From Paenibacillus sp. JNUCC-31 (lineage in GTDB: Bacteria; Bacillota; Bacilli; Paenibacillales; Paenibacillaceae), in assembly GCF_014844075.1 (NCBI RefSeq), contig NZ_CP062165.1, positions 7,068,001-7,132,000 on the forward strand: a DNA stretch of 64,000 nt, in the 5' to 3' direction. Positions 28,646-38,162 of this stretch are shown here, in pieces. A program made the translations under genes and the position numbers. A model generated the notes under the pieces. That model did no database searches and had not been told where the DNA came from. It worked only from the letters and a program-made list of their open reading frames with translations. How positions within the stretch are numbered: position 1 is the first letter of the stretch; every line of letters starts with the position of its first letter.

Positions 28646-28675
28646 ATTTAACCTCTGATTGGAGTTCTTTTTCTT

Positions 28676-28930
28676 TCATTTTTTCGGTATGATATACAGC
28701 CTCCCATCCCCTAGGTAAGCGAGGGCAGTCCAAACGGCCAATGTAAATATGAGATGAGTTACTTTTACTTGGTCGTCATAGAGCGTATTTCCCACAATTT
28801 CACTTAGTACTAATGAAGATAGGAAGTCTAACGGTGTAAGTTGACTTAACGTTTTTCTACCCGTGATAAAAGTGATGGCCCAGAGACCGAAAAAGCTAAT
28901 CACGAGCTTGATAGTTAAATCCATAAACAT
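28676..28930 (-). pseudogene. Truncated DUF421 (YetF-like) membrane protein
   Basis: An 84-residue product that begins as a normal DUF421 protein: helices with LVISFFGLWAITFITGRKTLSQLTPLDFLSSLVLSEIVG, then a third helix (FTLAVWTALAYLG). Complete members have about 200 or more residues with a cytosolic domain, but here a stop follows the third helix directly (DGRLYIIPKK). GGAGGGG precedes the ATG at 28930. A 3-prime deletion or frameshift is likely, so it is probably a remnant, though a small membrane protein may still be made. Confidence 0.65.
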
Positions 28931-29162
28931 ATTGATATCCCCTCCATTAAAACAAATCCATGATGAACAATTACCCTGTCGATTAGTAAAAAAAACATAC
29001 ATAACTTTGAACGTGCAATTCATCCAGAAGTCCAGAATACGACGCTTTATAAAATCAGTCGAAACATTTGGAAGGCTATTTAATGCAAACGGTCACTTTT
29101 TTTAAACGAAATTTAAGTTGCTCATTAAACCAGTGTAAGGTTGGCCGACTATACTTGCATCA

Positions 29163-31400
29163 GTGCTTCAAAAAACATTCGAGGGAGAGATTTATATCAT
29201 TCATTCACGTTCATTAACATCAAATCGAATCAGAATAACAGCCATCAGTGCACTCGCTATGATTCTGACCGCATGCCCAATAATAAGTATGGGAAGTACT
29301 GCCGCTTATGCAGCTCCTGAATCTACTATTTCAAAGGCCACAGCGGATATTCAGACTCAAGCGCCTATCCAATACCAGATTCAAGCTAGGCTGGACGAGA
29401 AGAATATGACAATAGCGGGGAGTGAATCCATTACTTATCGAAATACAAGCAAAGATACATTGAAGCAACTGGTTTTTCATACTTATGCGGATGCCAATCT
29501 TTCGAAATCAACACAGACGACCATGTTTGAACGTTCCAATGAAGAAATAAGCAAAAATAGCCCTGATAAGAAACCAGAGGACTTTCTTGGCGGGATTGAT
29601 ATTCAACGAGTGACGAACGGGACTAAAGCTCTTGATTTCAGTAATAAAAACCAGGCCTTGACGGTGAAATTGGAGCAGCCCCTTCAGCCCGGTGAGACCG
29701 TCTCTGTTCAAGTGGGATTTGATGTGAAGATTCCATACGGCTCACAACGCTTATCGTATTACAAAGATATAATCAATGGAGCTCACTGGTTTCCAGTAGT
29801 GTCTGTCTATGACGAGACCAAGCATGAATGGGATACCAAACCCTATAGTCCAACCTTTGAAACGGATTACTACACTTCCGCAGATTATGAAGTTCAGTTC
29901 GATGTTCCCGAACAATATCAGGTCATGATGCCTGGTACGATAACAACACGGAATAATGTCGAAATTGGGCGCAAAGTGGTGTCAGCTGTGGCCCAGAATA
30001 CGAGGGAGTTTGTTTTTTTTGCCAGCCCGAACTTCAAAGTGGACAGCGTAACCCGTAATGGGCTTACAGTGGAGTATTATTATTTTGATAATCAACCGGG
30101 AAAGAAAAAGATTGTTGATGGGTATATTGATCAGGCATTTAAAGTCATTAATTTTTACAGTGACAAATATGGTAAGTACCCTTATCCGGAATTCCGAATT
30201 GTCGAATCATATGTGGAAGGTGTGGCCATCGAGTATTCAAGGGTCATTCAAATGGGACAAATCGGCCTAAATTCCGATCCGGAACAGGATACCGTATTTG
30301 TTCATGAAATTGCACATCAGTGGTTCCATGCATTAATCGGAAATAATTCAGAGACAGAGTCTTTCCTGGACGAAGGTTTTGCGGATTTTTCCATGGTATA
30401 TTTTGCTGAGAAACATGGAGATAAGCTAAAAGGTTTTAAATCCATCCAATTTGACGATTCCACTATAGATAAAGCTATAGCTTCGACCAATGAAGAGGTT
30501 GGAGACTTGGCAAGTCCCGTCTTTTATGAGAAAGGTCGCCAGGCGATATATCAACTGTACCGATCCGTCGGAGAAGAGAAATTTGATACATTTATGAAAG
30601 CCTATTTTAAACGTTATGTGTACCAAAACGCTACGATTGAAGGACTTCTTCAGACGATAGAAGATGTATTAGGGGCAGAGGCTCGAAATGATATGAAGCA
30701 GGCGCTATATCAGCCTAATTTTGTACTGAAGCCTGAATATCAACTGTCGAACGAGGAAAAAACCGCATATCTTCATGATCAGTTTCAATTGCTGTATGAA
30801 TCAGCATTAACGCAGGTCCCGAATTTGCCTTTTGAAACGATGAGCCGTGTGATGGATAAAGCCCTTCAAGGTGAGCCATTAGCCATTGTGCTCAGTGATC
30901 AGGTGAGCAAGTCAGCGAGCAAACAACAGGAATTCATGGTTAGCCAACTGACAACTCTTTTCGATTTGAGTGGACTGAAGTATGATGTGATCCGGGATCG
31001 TCAGATCTTGAAGCAAAAAATGAAAAAGGAGCTGGCAAGCAGCAATGTGATTGTGATTGGTAATGCGCAATCGAACGGTTGGGTTCAAGCGTTAAAGTCC
31101 AACATCATGGACCGAGCAGATAAAATCGGTTTTCAATGGAAGAAAACCATGAGTCAGCCATCTGCTAATGGAGCCTACGTTATCAAACATCCGTATAATC
31201 AGAATCGCTTGATGCTTCACTATTACTGGAATGAAGATCATCTGAATAATGGAGCACTTGAATCATACTTGATGAAAATGCAGGAATCCATCGGATTCAC
31301 CAATGCTTATTATCAGTACTATGTGTTGGACAAGAATGGTAAGGTAACAAGAGATAAAAAAGTGGACAATCCACTTTCGAAATTTTTCGCCGAGGAATAA
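29163..31400 (+). CDS. Secreted M1-family zinc metallopeptidase
   Basis: A protein of up to 745 residues with a signal peptide (IRITAISALAMILTACP, ending around AYA-A) and the M1 zinc site HEIAHQWFHALIGNNSETESFLDEGFADFS, where two His and a distal Glu bind zinc. The N-terminal beta-saddle domain contains the DEKNMTIAGSESITYRNTS stretch. M1 aminopeptidases trim N-terminal residues from peptides; exported Bacillus homologues may serve peptide recycling. The start is odd: GTG 29163 has no ribosome site, while GAGGGAGAG (29181-29189) lies before ATC 29196 and ATT 29199, so a rare start codon is possible. The coordinate given is the longest form. Confidence 0.85.
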   Translation: MLQKTFEGEIYIIHSRSLTSNRIRITAISALAMILTACPIISMGSTAAYAAPESTISKATADIQTQAPIQYQIQARLDEKNMTIAGSESITYRNTSKDTLKQLVFHTYADANLSKSTQTTMFERSNEEISKNSPDKKPEDFLGGIDIQRVTNGTKALDFSNKNQALTVKLEQPLQPGETVSVQVGFDVKIPYGSQRLSYYKDIINGAHWFPVVSVYDETKHEWDTKPYSPTFETDYYTSADYEVQFDVPEQYQVMMPGTITTRNNVEIGRKVVSAVAQNTREFVFFASPNFKVDSVTRNGLTVEYYYFDNQPGKKKIVDGYIDQAFKVINFYSDKYGKYPYPEFRIVESYVEGVAIEYSRVIQMGQIGLNSDPEQDTVFVHEIAHQWFHALIGNNSETESFLDEGFADFSMVYFAEKHGDKLKGFKSIQFDDSTIDKAIASTNEEVGDLASPVFYEKGRQAIYQLYRSVGEEKFDTFMKAYFKRYVYQNATIEGLLQTIEDVLGAEARNDMKQALYQPNFVLKPEYQLSNEEKTAYLHDQFQLLYESALTQVPNLPFETMSRVMDKALQGEPLAIVLSDQVSKSASKQQEFMVSQLTTLFDLSGLKYDVIRDRQILKQKMKKELASSNVIVIGNAQSNGWVQALKSNIMDRADKIGFQWKKTMSQPSANGAYVIKHPYNQNRLMLHYYWNEDHLNNGALESYLMKMQESIGFTNAYYQYYVLDKNGKVTRDKKVDNPLSKFFAEE

Positions 31401-31404
31401 CCCT

Positions 31405-31429
31405 AGTCGCCTAAATGGCGACTTTTTTT
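31405..31429 (+). terminator. Terminator after the M1 peptidase gene
   Basis: AGTCGCC (31405-31411) pairs with GGCGACT (31417-31423) and is followed by seven or more Ts. Confidence 0.85.
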
Positions 31430-31630
31430 GATTTGAGATCATTTCTGGTTTGTTTGGCTGCTTGACGGGTAAGTATAACGTGGACAATGAAGAATGCGGG
31501 GAAAAGCATTGATTGTTAATATACTGCAAATAATAACAATATAATGTGTGAAGACACCTAAAAATGTACGACAGTAACATCAATGAAAATGATCAGTAGT
31601 ATTCGGAGAACACCGAGATGAGGAGGACAT

Positions 31631-33076
31631 ATGAAAACAACCAAGGTCTCATTTTTTGTACTATCACTAATTCTGCTGCTAGTGGCGGGGTTATCCGGAT
31701 GGTCGGGGGATGCGAGTGCAACTTCCAATGCAGGCAAAACATATGTGATCGGCACGGACATTACATTTGCACCGTTTGAATATCAGGATGAAAATGGTGA
31801 TTATGTAGGCATTGATATGGATTTGTTGGATGCCATCGCCAAAGACCAGAATTTCAAGTATGAAATCAAAGCCCTGGGATTTAATGCAGCAGTGCAAGCG
31901 CTTGAGTCCAATCAGGTGGATGGCGTCATCGCCGGGATGAGTATTACGGATGAACGAAAACAAAAGTTTGATTTCTCAGAGCCTTATTATCAATCAGGTG
32001 TAGTGATGGGGATTAGTGCCAATAATGATACCGTAAAAAGTTATGAAGATCTTCGCGGTAAAAAGGTCGCAGTGAAAACGGGAACAGAAGGGTACAGCTT
32101 TGCTGAATCCATCGCCTCAAAATATGGTTTTACCATTGTTCCATTCGACGACTCTTCACAGATGTATGATGATGTGAAAACTGGTAATTCGGTTGCATGT
32201 TTTGAAGATGAACCTGTTTTAAGATTCGGGGTGAACCGAAATATTGGTCTAAAGATTGTTACCAAGAAAGAAGAGGGGGCTCCTTACGGATTTGCGGTCA
32301 GCAAGGGACAGAATCAGGAACTTATGAAGATGTTTAATGACGGCCTAACGAATATTAAGGCGAGCGGGGAATATGAACGTATTACTGAGAAATACCTTGG
32401 TAAAAATGCCACTGTCACAAACCAGGGTCGCTGGGAATTAGTCCAAAAATCTCTGCCTGCCCTGTTCAAAGGTCTGGGAAAAACCCTTTTATATACGATC
32501 ATTTCACTGTTTTTTGCTTTCATTATCGGCTTGATTTTTGGCTTTATGAAAGTGGGACAAAATAAATTCCTTCGTGGTGTTGCTACGGTCTTTGTAGATA
32601 TCTTCCGCGGAATTCCGTTGATTGTCCTCGCGTTCTTTATCTATTTCGGGATTCCGCAGGCCATGGGCTTTACGATGCCGCTGTTCCTCGCCGCTATTCT
32701 GACACTAAGCCTGAATGCAGGGGCCTATGTCACAGAAATCATTCGTGGGGGAATTCAATCGATTGACCGTGGACAGATGGAAGCCGCGCGTTCACTGGGT
32801 TTACCTTATCGTAAAGCCATGATGAAGATCGTAATTCCTCAGGCCATACGGGTTATGATCCCATCATTTATTAATCAGATGGTCATTACACTGAAAGATA
32901 CGTCAATCCTGTCTGTCATTGGCCTGGTGGAGTTGACGCAATCCGGTAAAATTGTCATCGCAAGAACGTTCGCCTCTTTTGACATTTGGTTAACTGTTGC
33001 GGTCATGTACCTGATTGTCATCATCACATTGACTAAAATTGCTGACTATCTGGAGGTGAGAGTTCGTCGTGGGTAA
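31631..33076 (+). CDS. Polar amino-acid ABC transporter: substrate-binding domain fused to permease
   Basis: A 481-residue fusion. After a signal peptide ([16 protein letters not shown]) comes a type-3 periplasmic-binding domain ([31 protein letters not shown]) to about 265, then a HisMQ-type permease with helices from 280 and the EAA motif [25 protein letters not shown]. This is the GlnPH/GlnP arrangement of Gram-positive amino-acid importers, where the receptor is tethered to the channel. GAGGAGG precedes ATG 31631. The 3-prime end overlaps the ATPase gene by eight bases. Glutamine, arginine or cystine are possible substrates; the sequence does not decide. Confidence 0.92.
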   Translation: MKTTKVSFFVLSLILLLVAGLSGWSGDASATSNAGKTYVIGTDITFAPFEYQDENGDYVGIDMDLLDAIAKDQNFKYEIKALGFNAAVQALESNQVDGVIAGMSITDERKQKFDFSEPYYQSGVVMGISANNDTVKSYEDLRGKKVAVKTGTEGYSFAESIASKYGFTIVPFDDSSQMYDDVKTGNSVACFEDEPVLRFGVNRNIGLKIVTKKEEGAPYGFAVSKGQNQELMKMFNDGLTNIKASGEYERITEKYLGKNATVTNQGRWELVQKSLPALFKGLGKTLLYTIISLFFAFIIGLIFGFMKVGQNKFLRGVATVFVDIFRGIPLIVLAFFIYFGIPQAMGFTMPLFLAAILTLSLNAGAYVTEIIRGGIQSIDRGQMEAARSLGLPYRKAMMKIVIPQAIRVMIPSFINQMVITLKDTSILSVIGLVELTQSGKIVIARTFASFDIWLTVAVMYLIVIITLTKIADYLEVRVRRG

Positions 33077-33797
33077 AATCAAAGTTGAAGGATTAAAGAA
33101 AAGCTTTGGCACGAATCAGGTTTTGAAGGGGATCGATATGTCGGTCATCGAGGGTGAAGTGGTCTGTGTCATCGGGCCGTCCGGTTCGGGTAAAAGTACG
33201 TTTTTACGCTGTATTAATCAGTTAGATGAGATTACAGCTGGACGGGTTATTGTAGATGACCGGGATCTGAATGATCCCAAAACGAACATTAACAAAGCAC
33301 GCGAAAATATCGGCATGGTGTTCCAGCATTTTAACCTGTTTCCTCATTTCAGTGTGCTGAAAAACATCATGTTTGCCCCCAGGGAACTTGGGATATTAAA
33401 TGAAAAGGAAGCGCGGGACACCGCGCTCCGATTACTTGAGCGTGTCGGATTGTCTGATAAAGCAGATAGCTATCCAAATCAACTGTCAGGTGGACAAAAA
33501 CAGCGGGTAGCTATCGCTCGTGCACTTGCCATGAATCCGGACGTTATGCTATTCGATGAACCGACTTCGGCGCTTGATCCCGAGATGGTAGGTGAGGTTC
33601 TTGGGGTAATGAAGGATCTCGCGAGCGAAGGAATGACGATGATCATTGTCACCCATGAAATGGGATTTGCCCGTGAAGTGGCTGATCGGGTTATCTTCAT
33701 GGACGGTGGTTATATCGTAGAGCAAGGCACTCCTGAGGATATATTCGGAAATCCAAAACATGAGCGGACGATCAGCTTTTTGGAAAAAGTACTCTAA
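33069..33797 (+). CDS. glnQ: Amino-acid ABC transporter ATP-binding protein (GlnQ family)
   Basis: A 242-residue ATPase with Walker [10 protein letters not shown], signature [15 protein letters not shown], Walker [15 protein letters not shown] and switch histidine in [12 protein letters not shown]. It drives the fused receptor-permease at 31631. GTG 33069 is the start, with GGAGGTGAG upstream; overlap by eight bases points to coupled translation. The typical GlnQ length and motifs are complete. Confidence 0.95.
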   Translation: MGKIKVEGLKKSFGTNQVLKGIDMSVIEGEVVCVIGPSGSGKSTFLRCINQLDEITAGRVIVDDRDLNDPKTNINKARENIGMVFQHFNLFPHFSVLKNIMFAPRELGILNEKEARDTALRLLERVGLSDKADSYPNQLSGGQKQRVAIARALAMNPDVMLFDEPTSALDPEMVGEVLGVMKDLASEGMTMIIVTHEMGFAREVADRVIFMDGGYIVEQGTPEDIFGNPKHERTISFLEKVL

Positions 33798-33821
33798 AGT
33801 TTCGACCGGGTAAGAACATTG

Positions 33822-33847
33822 AAAGTCGCTAATATGGCGGCTTTTTT
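33822..33847 (+). terminator. Terminator of the amino-acid transporter operon
   Basis: AAGTCGC pairs with GGCGGCTT (one wobble) around TAATAT, then a run of Ts. Confidence 0.78.
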
Positions 33848-33950
33848 GCTTATGGCTTTACCCAGTGGAGTGCGTAAAACGCGCGAACCCGAAATTCCTG
33901 CTTATCCAGCATTTTGGAAAATCCATTTATGATCGCTCACGGACACTGCA

Positions 33951-35333
33951 TTAATCCAGTGATTTATTCGATCCTGCCCGTTCAATGATGACTTTCCAGT
34001 CGTCCTCTTCTACAAAAAGTGCCCTATCCTCATCCTCCGGTCCACCGATTCGGGCCTCAAGAATGACCATCCTGGTTTCAGCCAAAATAGAATATAGGCC
34101 CTTCAAAATAATCGCGAACTGATTGCCTGCAGTCACCTGCATGATCTCTTCATTGATAAACACCTGACCACTGCCTGAAAGGATAGTCCACGCTTTGCAT
34201 CCTGACCGATGCTGGCGCAATCCGATATGTTTGCCAGGTAGAAGTATGATGCTTGATGTAGTTACGGTTGTATTTTCGTCTTCCAATGCTCTCTCCATAA
34301 CACGATAGCTGCCCCAGGTTGCTTCACCGTACATCGATTGTAGTGGCTCACTGCCCAATTGCTCTTTAATTTCATTTGAATTTTTTTTGTTCGCAATGAG
34401 AATGCCGTCTGTACTTGCGGCTGCGATAATACCCGGGACTCCGATGATCTGGATCGGGTAGGGCAGCACGTTCACGATATGGGAATCCGAAGATTGTCCG
34501 GATATTCCCCCTTTTCCGAATACATTGGAATCCAACTGGGCGCACAGCGCACCCCAGCTCCCGATATCCTGCCATACTCCGTTATAAGGAAGTACAACAG
34601 CCCGTTGTGTTTGTTCAGCAACTTGTTTGTCAAAACTGCGTTCAGGCAGCTGTTCATACAAGGTTAGTAATTGTTCATAATGAACAGGAAGCCCGGATTT
34701 TTCAATATGGGATAATATAAACGCGAGTGAGAAGGCATACACCCCGGAGTTCCATAGTGCGCCACGCCGTATCAGGGCTTCAGCAATACTCGCGTCCGGC
34801 TTCTCTATAAATTGTGTTACTGCCGAATAAACATCCTGTTCTTTCTTGTCAGGCAGGATGTATCCATATTGTTCAGAAGCATGTGTAGGCCTTGTCCCAA
34901 TCAAAGCGATATCGGCATCGGATTGCTTCAATATGTCAGGAAGCAACCTGAAGCTGCTGAAAAATTCTTCGCTTGCGAACACATCCGCCGGCACGATACA
35001 GATCATATCGTCTGCTCCAGCTAGGCCGAAAGATTGCAGATACAATGTCGCCAAGGCAGCTGCAGTAAAGGTTCCCCGCTTAAATGGTTCCCCGATAACG
35101 GGTATCTTGCCTTGGGTATGCCGGGTTGTTATGTTGACCTGATCCTGGTGTGAGATAATGATTGTTGAATCGAGCAAGTGCAAGCTCTCCAGCTGTCGGC
35201 ACACTCTGCCCATCATGGACTCCCTGCCACCTGCAGGTGAAGGAAGTATATCAACGAACAACTTGGAGCGAAGCTCATTGGATAGCGGCCAGAGTCTTTT
35301 GCCAGAGCCGCCGCACAGCAGTACGATATGCAT
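33951..35333 (-). CDS. Mannose-1-phosphate guanylyltransferase-like nucleotidyltransferase (ManC type)
   Basis: A 460-residue nucleotidyltransferase. The N-terminus IVLLCGGSGKRLWPLS binds the nucleotide, VPADVF holds the metal-binding Asp, and IEKPD and LWNSGVYAF fit sugar-phosphate binding. The C-terminal region (HIGLRQHRSGCKAWTILSGSG) is a cupin-like domain resembling the isomerase part of bifunctional ManC. It should make GDP-mannose or a related NDP-sugar. AAGGAGG precedes the ATG. It is 11 bases downstream of the glycosyltransferase at 35345, so together they suggest synthesis of a surface glycan, perhaps on the spore (YheC/D-like gene diverges nearby). Confidence 0.85.
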   Translation of the reverse strand: MHIVLLCGGSGKRLWPLSNELRSKLFVDILPSPAGGRESMMGRVCRQLESLHLLDSTIIISHQDQVNITTRHTQGKIPVIGEPFKRGTFTAAALATLYLQSFGLAGADDMICIVPADVFASEEFFSSFRLLPDILKQSDADIALIGTRPTHASEQYGYILPDKKEQDVYSAVTQFIEKPDASIAEALIRRGALWNSGVYAFSLAFILSHIEKSGLPVHYEQLLTLYEQLPERSFDKQVAEQTQRAVVLPYNGVWQDIGSWGALCAQLDSNVFGKGGISGQSSDSHIVNVLPYPIQIIGVPGIIAAASTDGILIANKKNSNEIKEQLGSEPLQSMYGEATWGSYRVMERALEDENTTVTTSSIILLPGKHIGLRQHRSGCKAWTILSGSGQVFINEEIMQVTAGNQFAIILKGLYSILAETRMVILEARIGGPEDEDRALFVEEDDWKVIIERAGSNKSLD

Positions 35334-35344
35334 GGGCTTCCTCC

Positions 35345-36160
35345 TTAAGCTTTGGGAGCTTTACTGTAGATTTTACGTTTGTGAAAGGACAGAGAACGGT
35401 ATTTAAGCGCCAATTTGCGGATTTCTTGCTCTTTTAACGAAGAAGCGTTGATACTCAGACTTTTATTCATTGAACTTTTGAGGATCATGCTCCCCGGGCT
35501 CTTCGTGTACATAAAGTTGGCATAGGTCTCGTACTCGGAGAAGCCAAACTGTTTCTTTTTGTTGATATTGGAAATAACCGCTTTGTACCACGGCAGATGA
35601 TGGATGGCTTCGATTTTCTTTTTCAAGGCAGAGAGCTTTGACTTCTCGAACAGCATATAATGGGTCACAAAAGAGCGGGGACGGGGCGCTTTCTTGCCCA
35701 ACAGCTTACGATAGGTGTTGAAATATTCCGGCTGGCTCCAATCGCGGCAGTAAAATACAGTCTTGTTTCCAACCGTAAATGAATGTGGCTTAATCAGGAC
35801 GGTATCCGCATCCATTACCAGGAAGTGCTTCGCTTTTACAATATGATCTCCGTTCATTTTAAGCAGTTGTTGATACAACCAACCTGACCGATTCCAGCGG
35901 GAAGAATGATAATGTATATCGTTTTTGGTGATCGGCAGAACTGTCCGTTCATTCACAAAAATACAATTTTTCCGGGAACAGAGTTTTCTGATTTTGTTGC
36001 TGGCAGGCGAAACGATATAAATGCGTCCAATCGGATGCTGTACATAACGGCGAATGTTATCAATGACGAGAGGAAGAGTGCTCAAATCTTTTTCAATAGC
36101 AGGTATTAGAACATCGATCATAGGCGCACTTTTGATCTGTACTCCGCGCTGAACTCCCAT
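35345..36160 (-). CDS. DUF6492-type putative glycosyltransferase
   Basis: A 271-residue protein starting MGVQRGVQIKSAPMIDVLIPAIEKDL, with FLVMDADTVLIKPHSF (DxD metal motif, residues about 105-115) and FVTHYMLFEKSKL. This pattern is that of DUF6492 GT-A-like glycosyltransferases. No signal peptide. ATG 36160 is chosen since AAGGAG stands upstream; the frame is open to 36178. It is co-directional and adjacent to the ManC-like gene, so it may use the sugar nucleotide made there. Acceptor unknown. Confidence 0.7.
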   Translation of the reverse strand: MGVQRGVQIKSAPMIDVLIPAIEKDLSTLPLVIDNIRRYVQHPIGRIYIVSPASNKIRKLCSRKNCIFVNERTVLPITKNDIHYHSSRWNRSGWLYQQLLKMNGDHIVKAKHFLVMDADTVLIKPHSFTVGNKTVFYCRDWSQPEYFNTYRKLLGKKAPRPRSFVTHYMLFEKSKLSALKKKIEAIHHLPWYKAVISNINKKKQFGFSEYETYANFMYTKSPGSMILKSSMNKSLSINASSLKEQEIRKLALKYRSLSFHKRKIYSKAPKA

Positions 36161-36356
36161 TTCCTCAACTCCTTGCACATTTGATTACGTCTTGTTCATG
36201 GTATGTGTGCGAAGGTGGTTTGGTCAGGGCATGCGCCAAAACAACATTTTTTTGTGAAAAGGGCCTTAGTTTAGGATTGTTTTATCCATACTGCATATGT
36301 TGCATGATCTTGATGAAACAGCAGGAGTTGATTCTTTGCTGAGGAAGAGGTGTGCT

Positions 36357-37118
36357 ATGGTGATAGATAAATTGAAACCGTTAAGAAGCAAATGGTTAAA
36401 AACAAAGGTGATTCTCAAAAACGATCTCATCAAACCGTATATCCCTGACACACAGAGATATAACAAAACCAATCTAAGATCGATGATCAAAAAATACGGT
36501 ATGGTCTATATTAAACCGGAAAGCGGCACGTATGGAATGGGTGTCATTAAGGCGGAGATGGAGAGTGAACAGAACTTTGCTTATCAGATTGAACAAAAAC
36601 GCCTGACGTTCGACAGCTTTGAGTCGTTTTATACAAGTCTGGCACGTCTGGTGCATAAAAGAAGTTATCTGATCCAGAGAGGAATCCACCTGCTTAAGCA
36701 TAACAACAGACGTTTTGATATCCGAGTCATGATCCAGCTAAGCCCGAAAAATAAGTGGGAAGCGACGGGGGTCATCGGCCGGCTTGGCCATCCGAAAAAA
36801 ATCGTGACCAATTATCATAGCGGTGGGAAGCCGATGGATGTTCATGAATTACTGAAATCCCATGCATCTTCTAAGCGCAGGAATGAACTGGTTCAGGAGA
36901 TGAATGAGCTTAGTCTGCGCATTGCCCGTCACATGAAAAAAAAATACCCGCACCTGAAGCAAATCGGCGTGGATATTGGGCTGGACCGAAGTCTGAAGCC
37001 CTGGATTATTGAAGTGAACGTCAAACCGGACCCCTATATTTTCAATCAACTAAAGGATAAAACGATGTATCGCAGGGTGATTCAATATTACCGTCACACT
37101 GCCAAAAAAAAGATATAA
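36357..37118 (+). CDS. YheC/YheD-family ATP-grasp protein (endospore coat-associated type)
   Basis: A 253-residue ATP-grasp-fold protein. YIKPESGTYGMGVIKAE and YLIQRGIHL form nucleotide-binding parts, FDIRVMIQ the central strand, and IGVDIGLDRSLKPWIIEVN carries the metal-binding Asp/Glu/Asn. Family members YheC and YheD localise to the Bacillus spore coat, but their reaction is unknown. ATG 36357 follows AGAGGTG; ATG 36297 upstream lacks a site. It is shorter than YheC/D (about 360-450 residues), so only the C-terminal ATP-grasp part is kept. It diverges from the ManC/glycosyltransferase pair. Confidence 0.8.
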   Translation: MVIDKLKPLRSKWLKTKVILKNDLIKPYIPDTQRYNKTNLRSMIKKYGMVYIKPESGTYGMGVIKAEMESEQNFAYQIEQKRLTFDSFESFYTSLARLVHKRSYLIQRGIHLLKHNNRRFDIRVMIQLSPKNKWEATGVIGRLGHPKKIVTNYHSGGKPMDVHELLKSHASSKRRNELVQEMNELSLRIARHMKKKYPHLKQIGVDIGLDRSLKPWIIEVNVKPDPYIFNQLKDKTMYRRVIQYYRHTAKKKI

Positions 37119-37189
37119 CGTTCCACCTTTTGTAGGAACACCTGCTGGGAAACTCGATGATTTGACTCGCTCCTGATTTAATGTACGAG

Positions 37190-37233
37190 CAGACCCAAAA
37201 CCCACCTAACAATGATGGGTTTTGGGTCTGTTA
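37190..37233 (+). terminator. Terminator after the YheC/D-like gene
   Basis: CAGACCCAAAACCCA (37190-37204) pairs perfectly with TGGGTTTTGGGTCTG (37216-37230), followed by TTAT. The 15-bp stem is strong. Confidence 0.85.
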
Positions 37234-37330
37234 TCATGCGAAGTTACCACAGAACTAACAACAGAAGTTTACGCCAATATTGGCTTCCGCTTCATGTCCA
37301 AGAATGGGGACTTCAAAGCACTCATTTTAT

Positions 37331-38161
37331 TTACCCTTTCACTGCACCTGCAGTAAGTCCGCTGACAATGTATTTCTGACCAAACAAGTACAGAATAAAA
37401 ACAGGCAATGAAGTAAGCACCAGATTTGCAAAAATGAGATTCCAGTCCCGGCTGTATTTTCCGTAAAAGTTATAAATCGAAAGCGGCATCGTCCAGGTGG
37501 AGCTGTCTGTCAGGAAGTAAACCGGAATCGTGATGTCATTCCATACGGACATGAAAACCATGATAGCGACCGTTGCATTAACTGGCAAAATAAGCGGCGT
37601 GACGATGCGGAAAAATACGCCGAAGACACTTGCGCCTTCCAGAAAAGCCACTTCATCAAGGGCTCTTGGAATTGTTTTAATAAATCCGCTGTACAAAAAT
37701 ACACTAAATGCCGTGTTGAGGGCAGCGTAGATCAGAATAACACTGCTGATGCTGCCATAGAACCCTAAACCTTGCACAACCCGGATCGTCGTAATAATTG
37801 ACATTGGTGCAATCAAGCCCATGAAGAAATACATGTAAATCGTGCCTGAAACTTTAGTTTCACGTCGTGCCAGAATAAATGATGCTGCCGAAGAGGCAAT
37901 GATGTTGATGATGGATGAAACCCCGGTGATCCAGATGCTATTCAGGAATGCCCTGGATAAGCCACCTTCCTGAAATACGCGAACATAGTTGGAAAACTGC
38001 CACGTCTCCGGCAAGCTTAAGGAGAAGCTAAGTACTTCTGCGCTTGTTTTGAACGAACCCAGAATCAGGACGACCAACGGCAATAGAACGAGCAGGGAGG
38101 CCAGAATCAGGAAGCCTTCAACAACATAGTTGCGGATGGTGATTTTGCGTGTATATCCCAT
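37331..38161 (-). CDS. CUT1 sugar ABC transporter permease (MalG family)
   Basis: A 276-residue permease with six helices, the EAA motif LDEVAFLEGASVFGVFFRIVTPLILP and the MalG-type end KYIVSGLTAGAVKG. It is the second permease of the operon read from 40417 down to 37331 (lipoprotein, permease, permease). The start ATG 38161 lies one base after the upstream stop codon, suggesting coupled translation. Sugar unknown; the partner two-component system is divergent at 40624. Confidence 0.93.
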   Translation of the reverse strand: MGYTRKITIRNYVVEGFLILASLLVLLPLVVLILGSFKTSAEVLSFSLSLPETWQFSNYVRVFQEGGLSRAFLNSIWITGVSSIINIIASSAASFILARRETKVSGTIYMYFFMGLIAPMSIITTIRVVQGLGFYGSISSVILIYAALNTAFSVFLYSGFIKTIPRALDEVAFLEGASVFGVFFRIVTPLILPVNATVAIMVFMSVWNDITIPVYFLTDSSTWTMPLSIYNFYGKYSRDWNLIFANLVLTSLPVFILYLFGQKYIVSGLTAGAVKG

Positions 38162-38162
38162 G

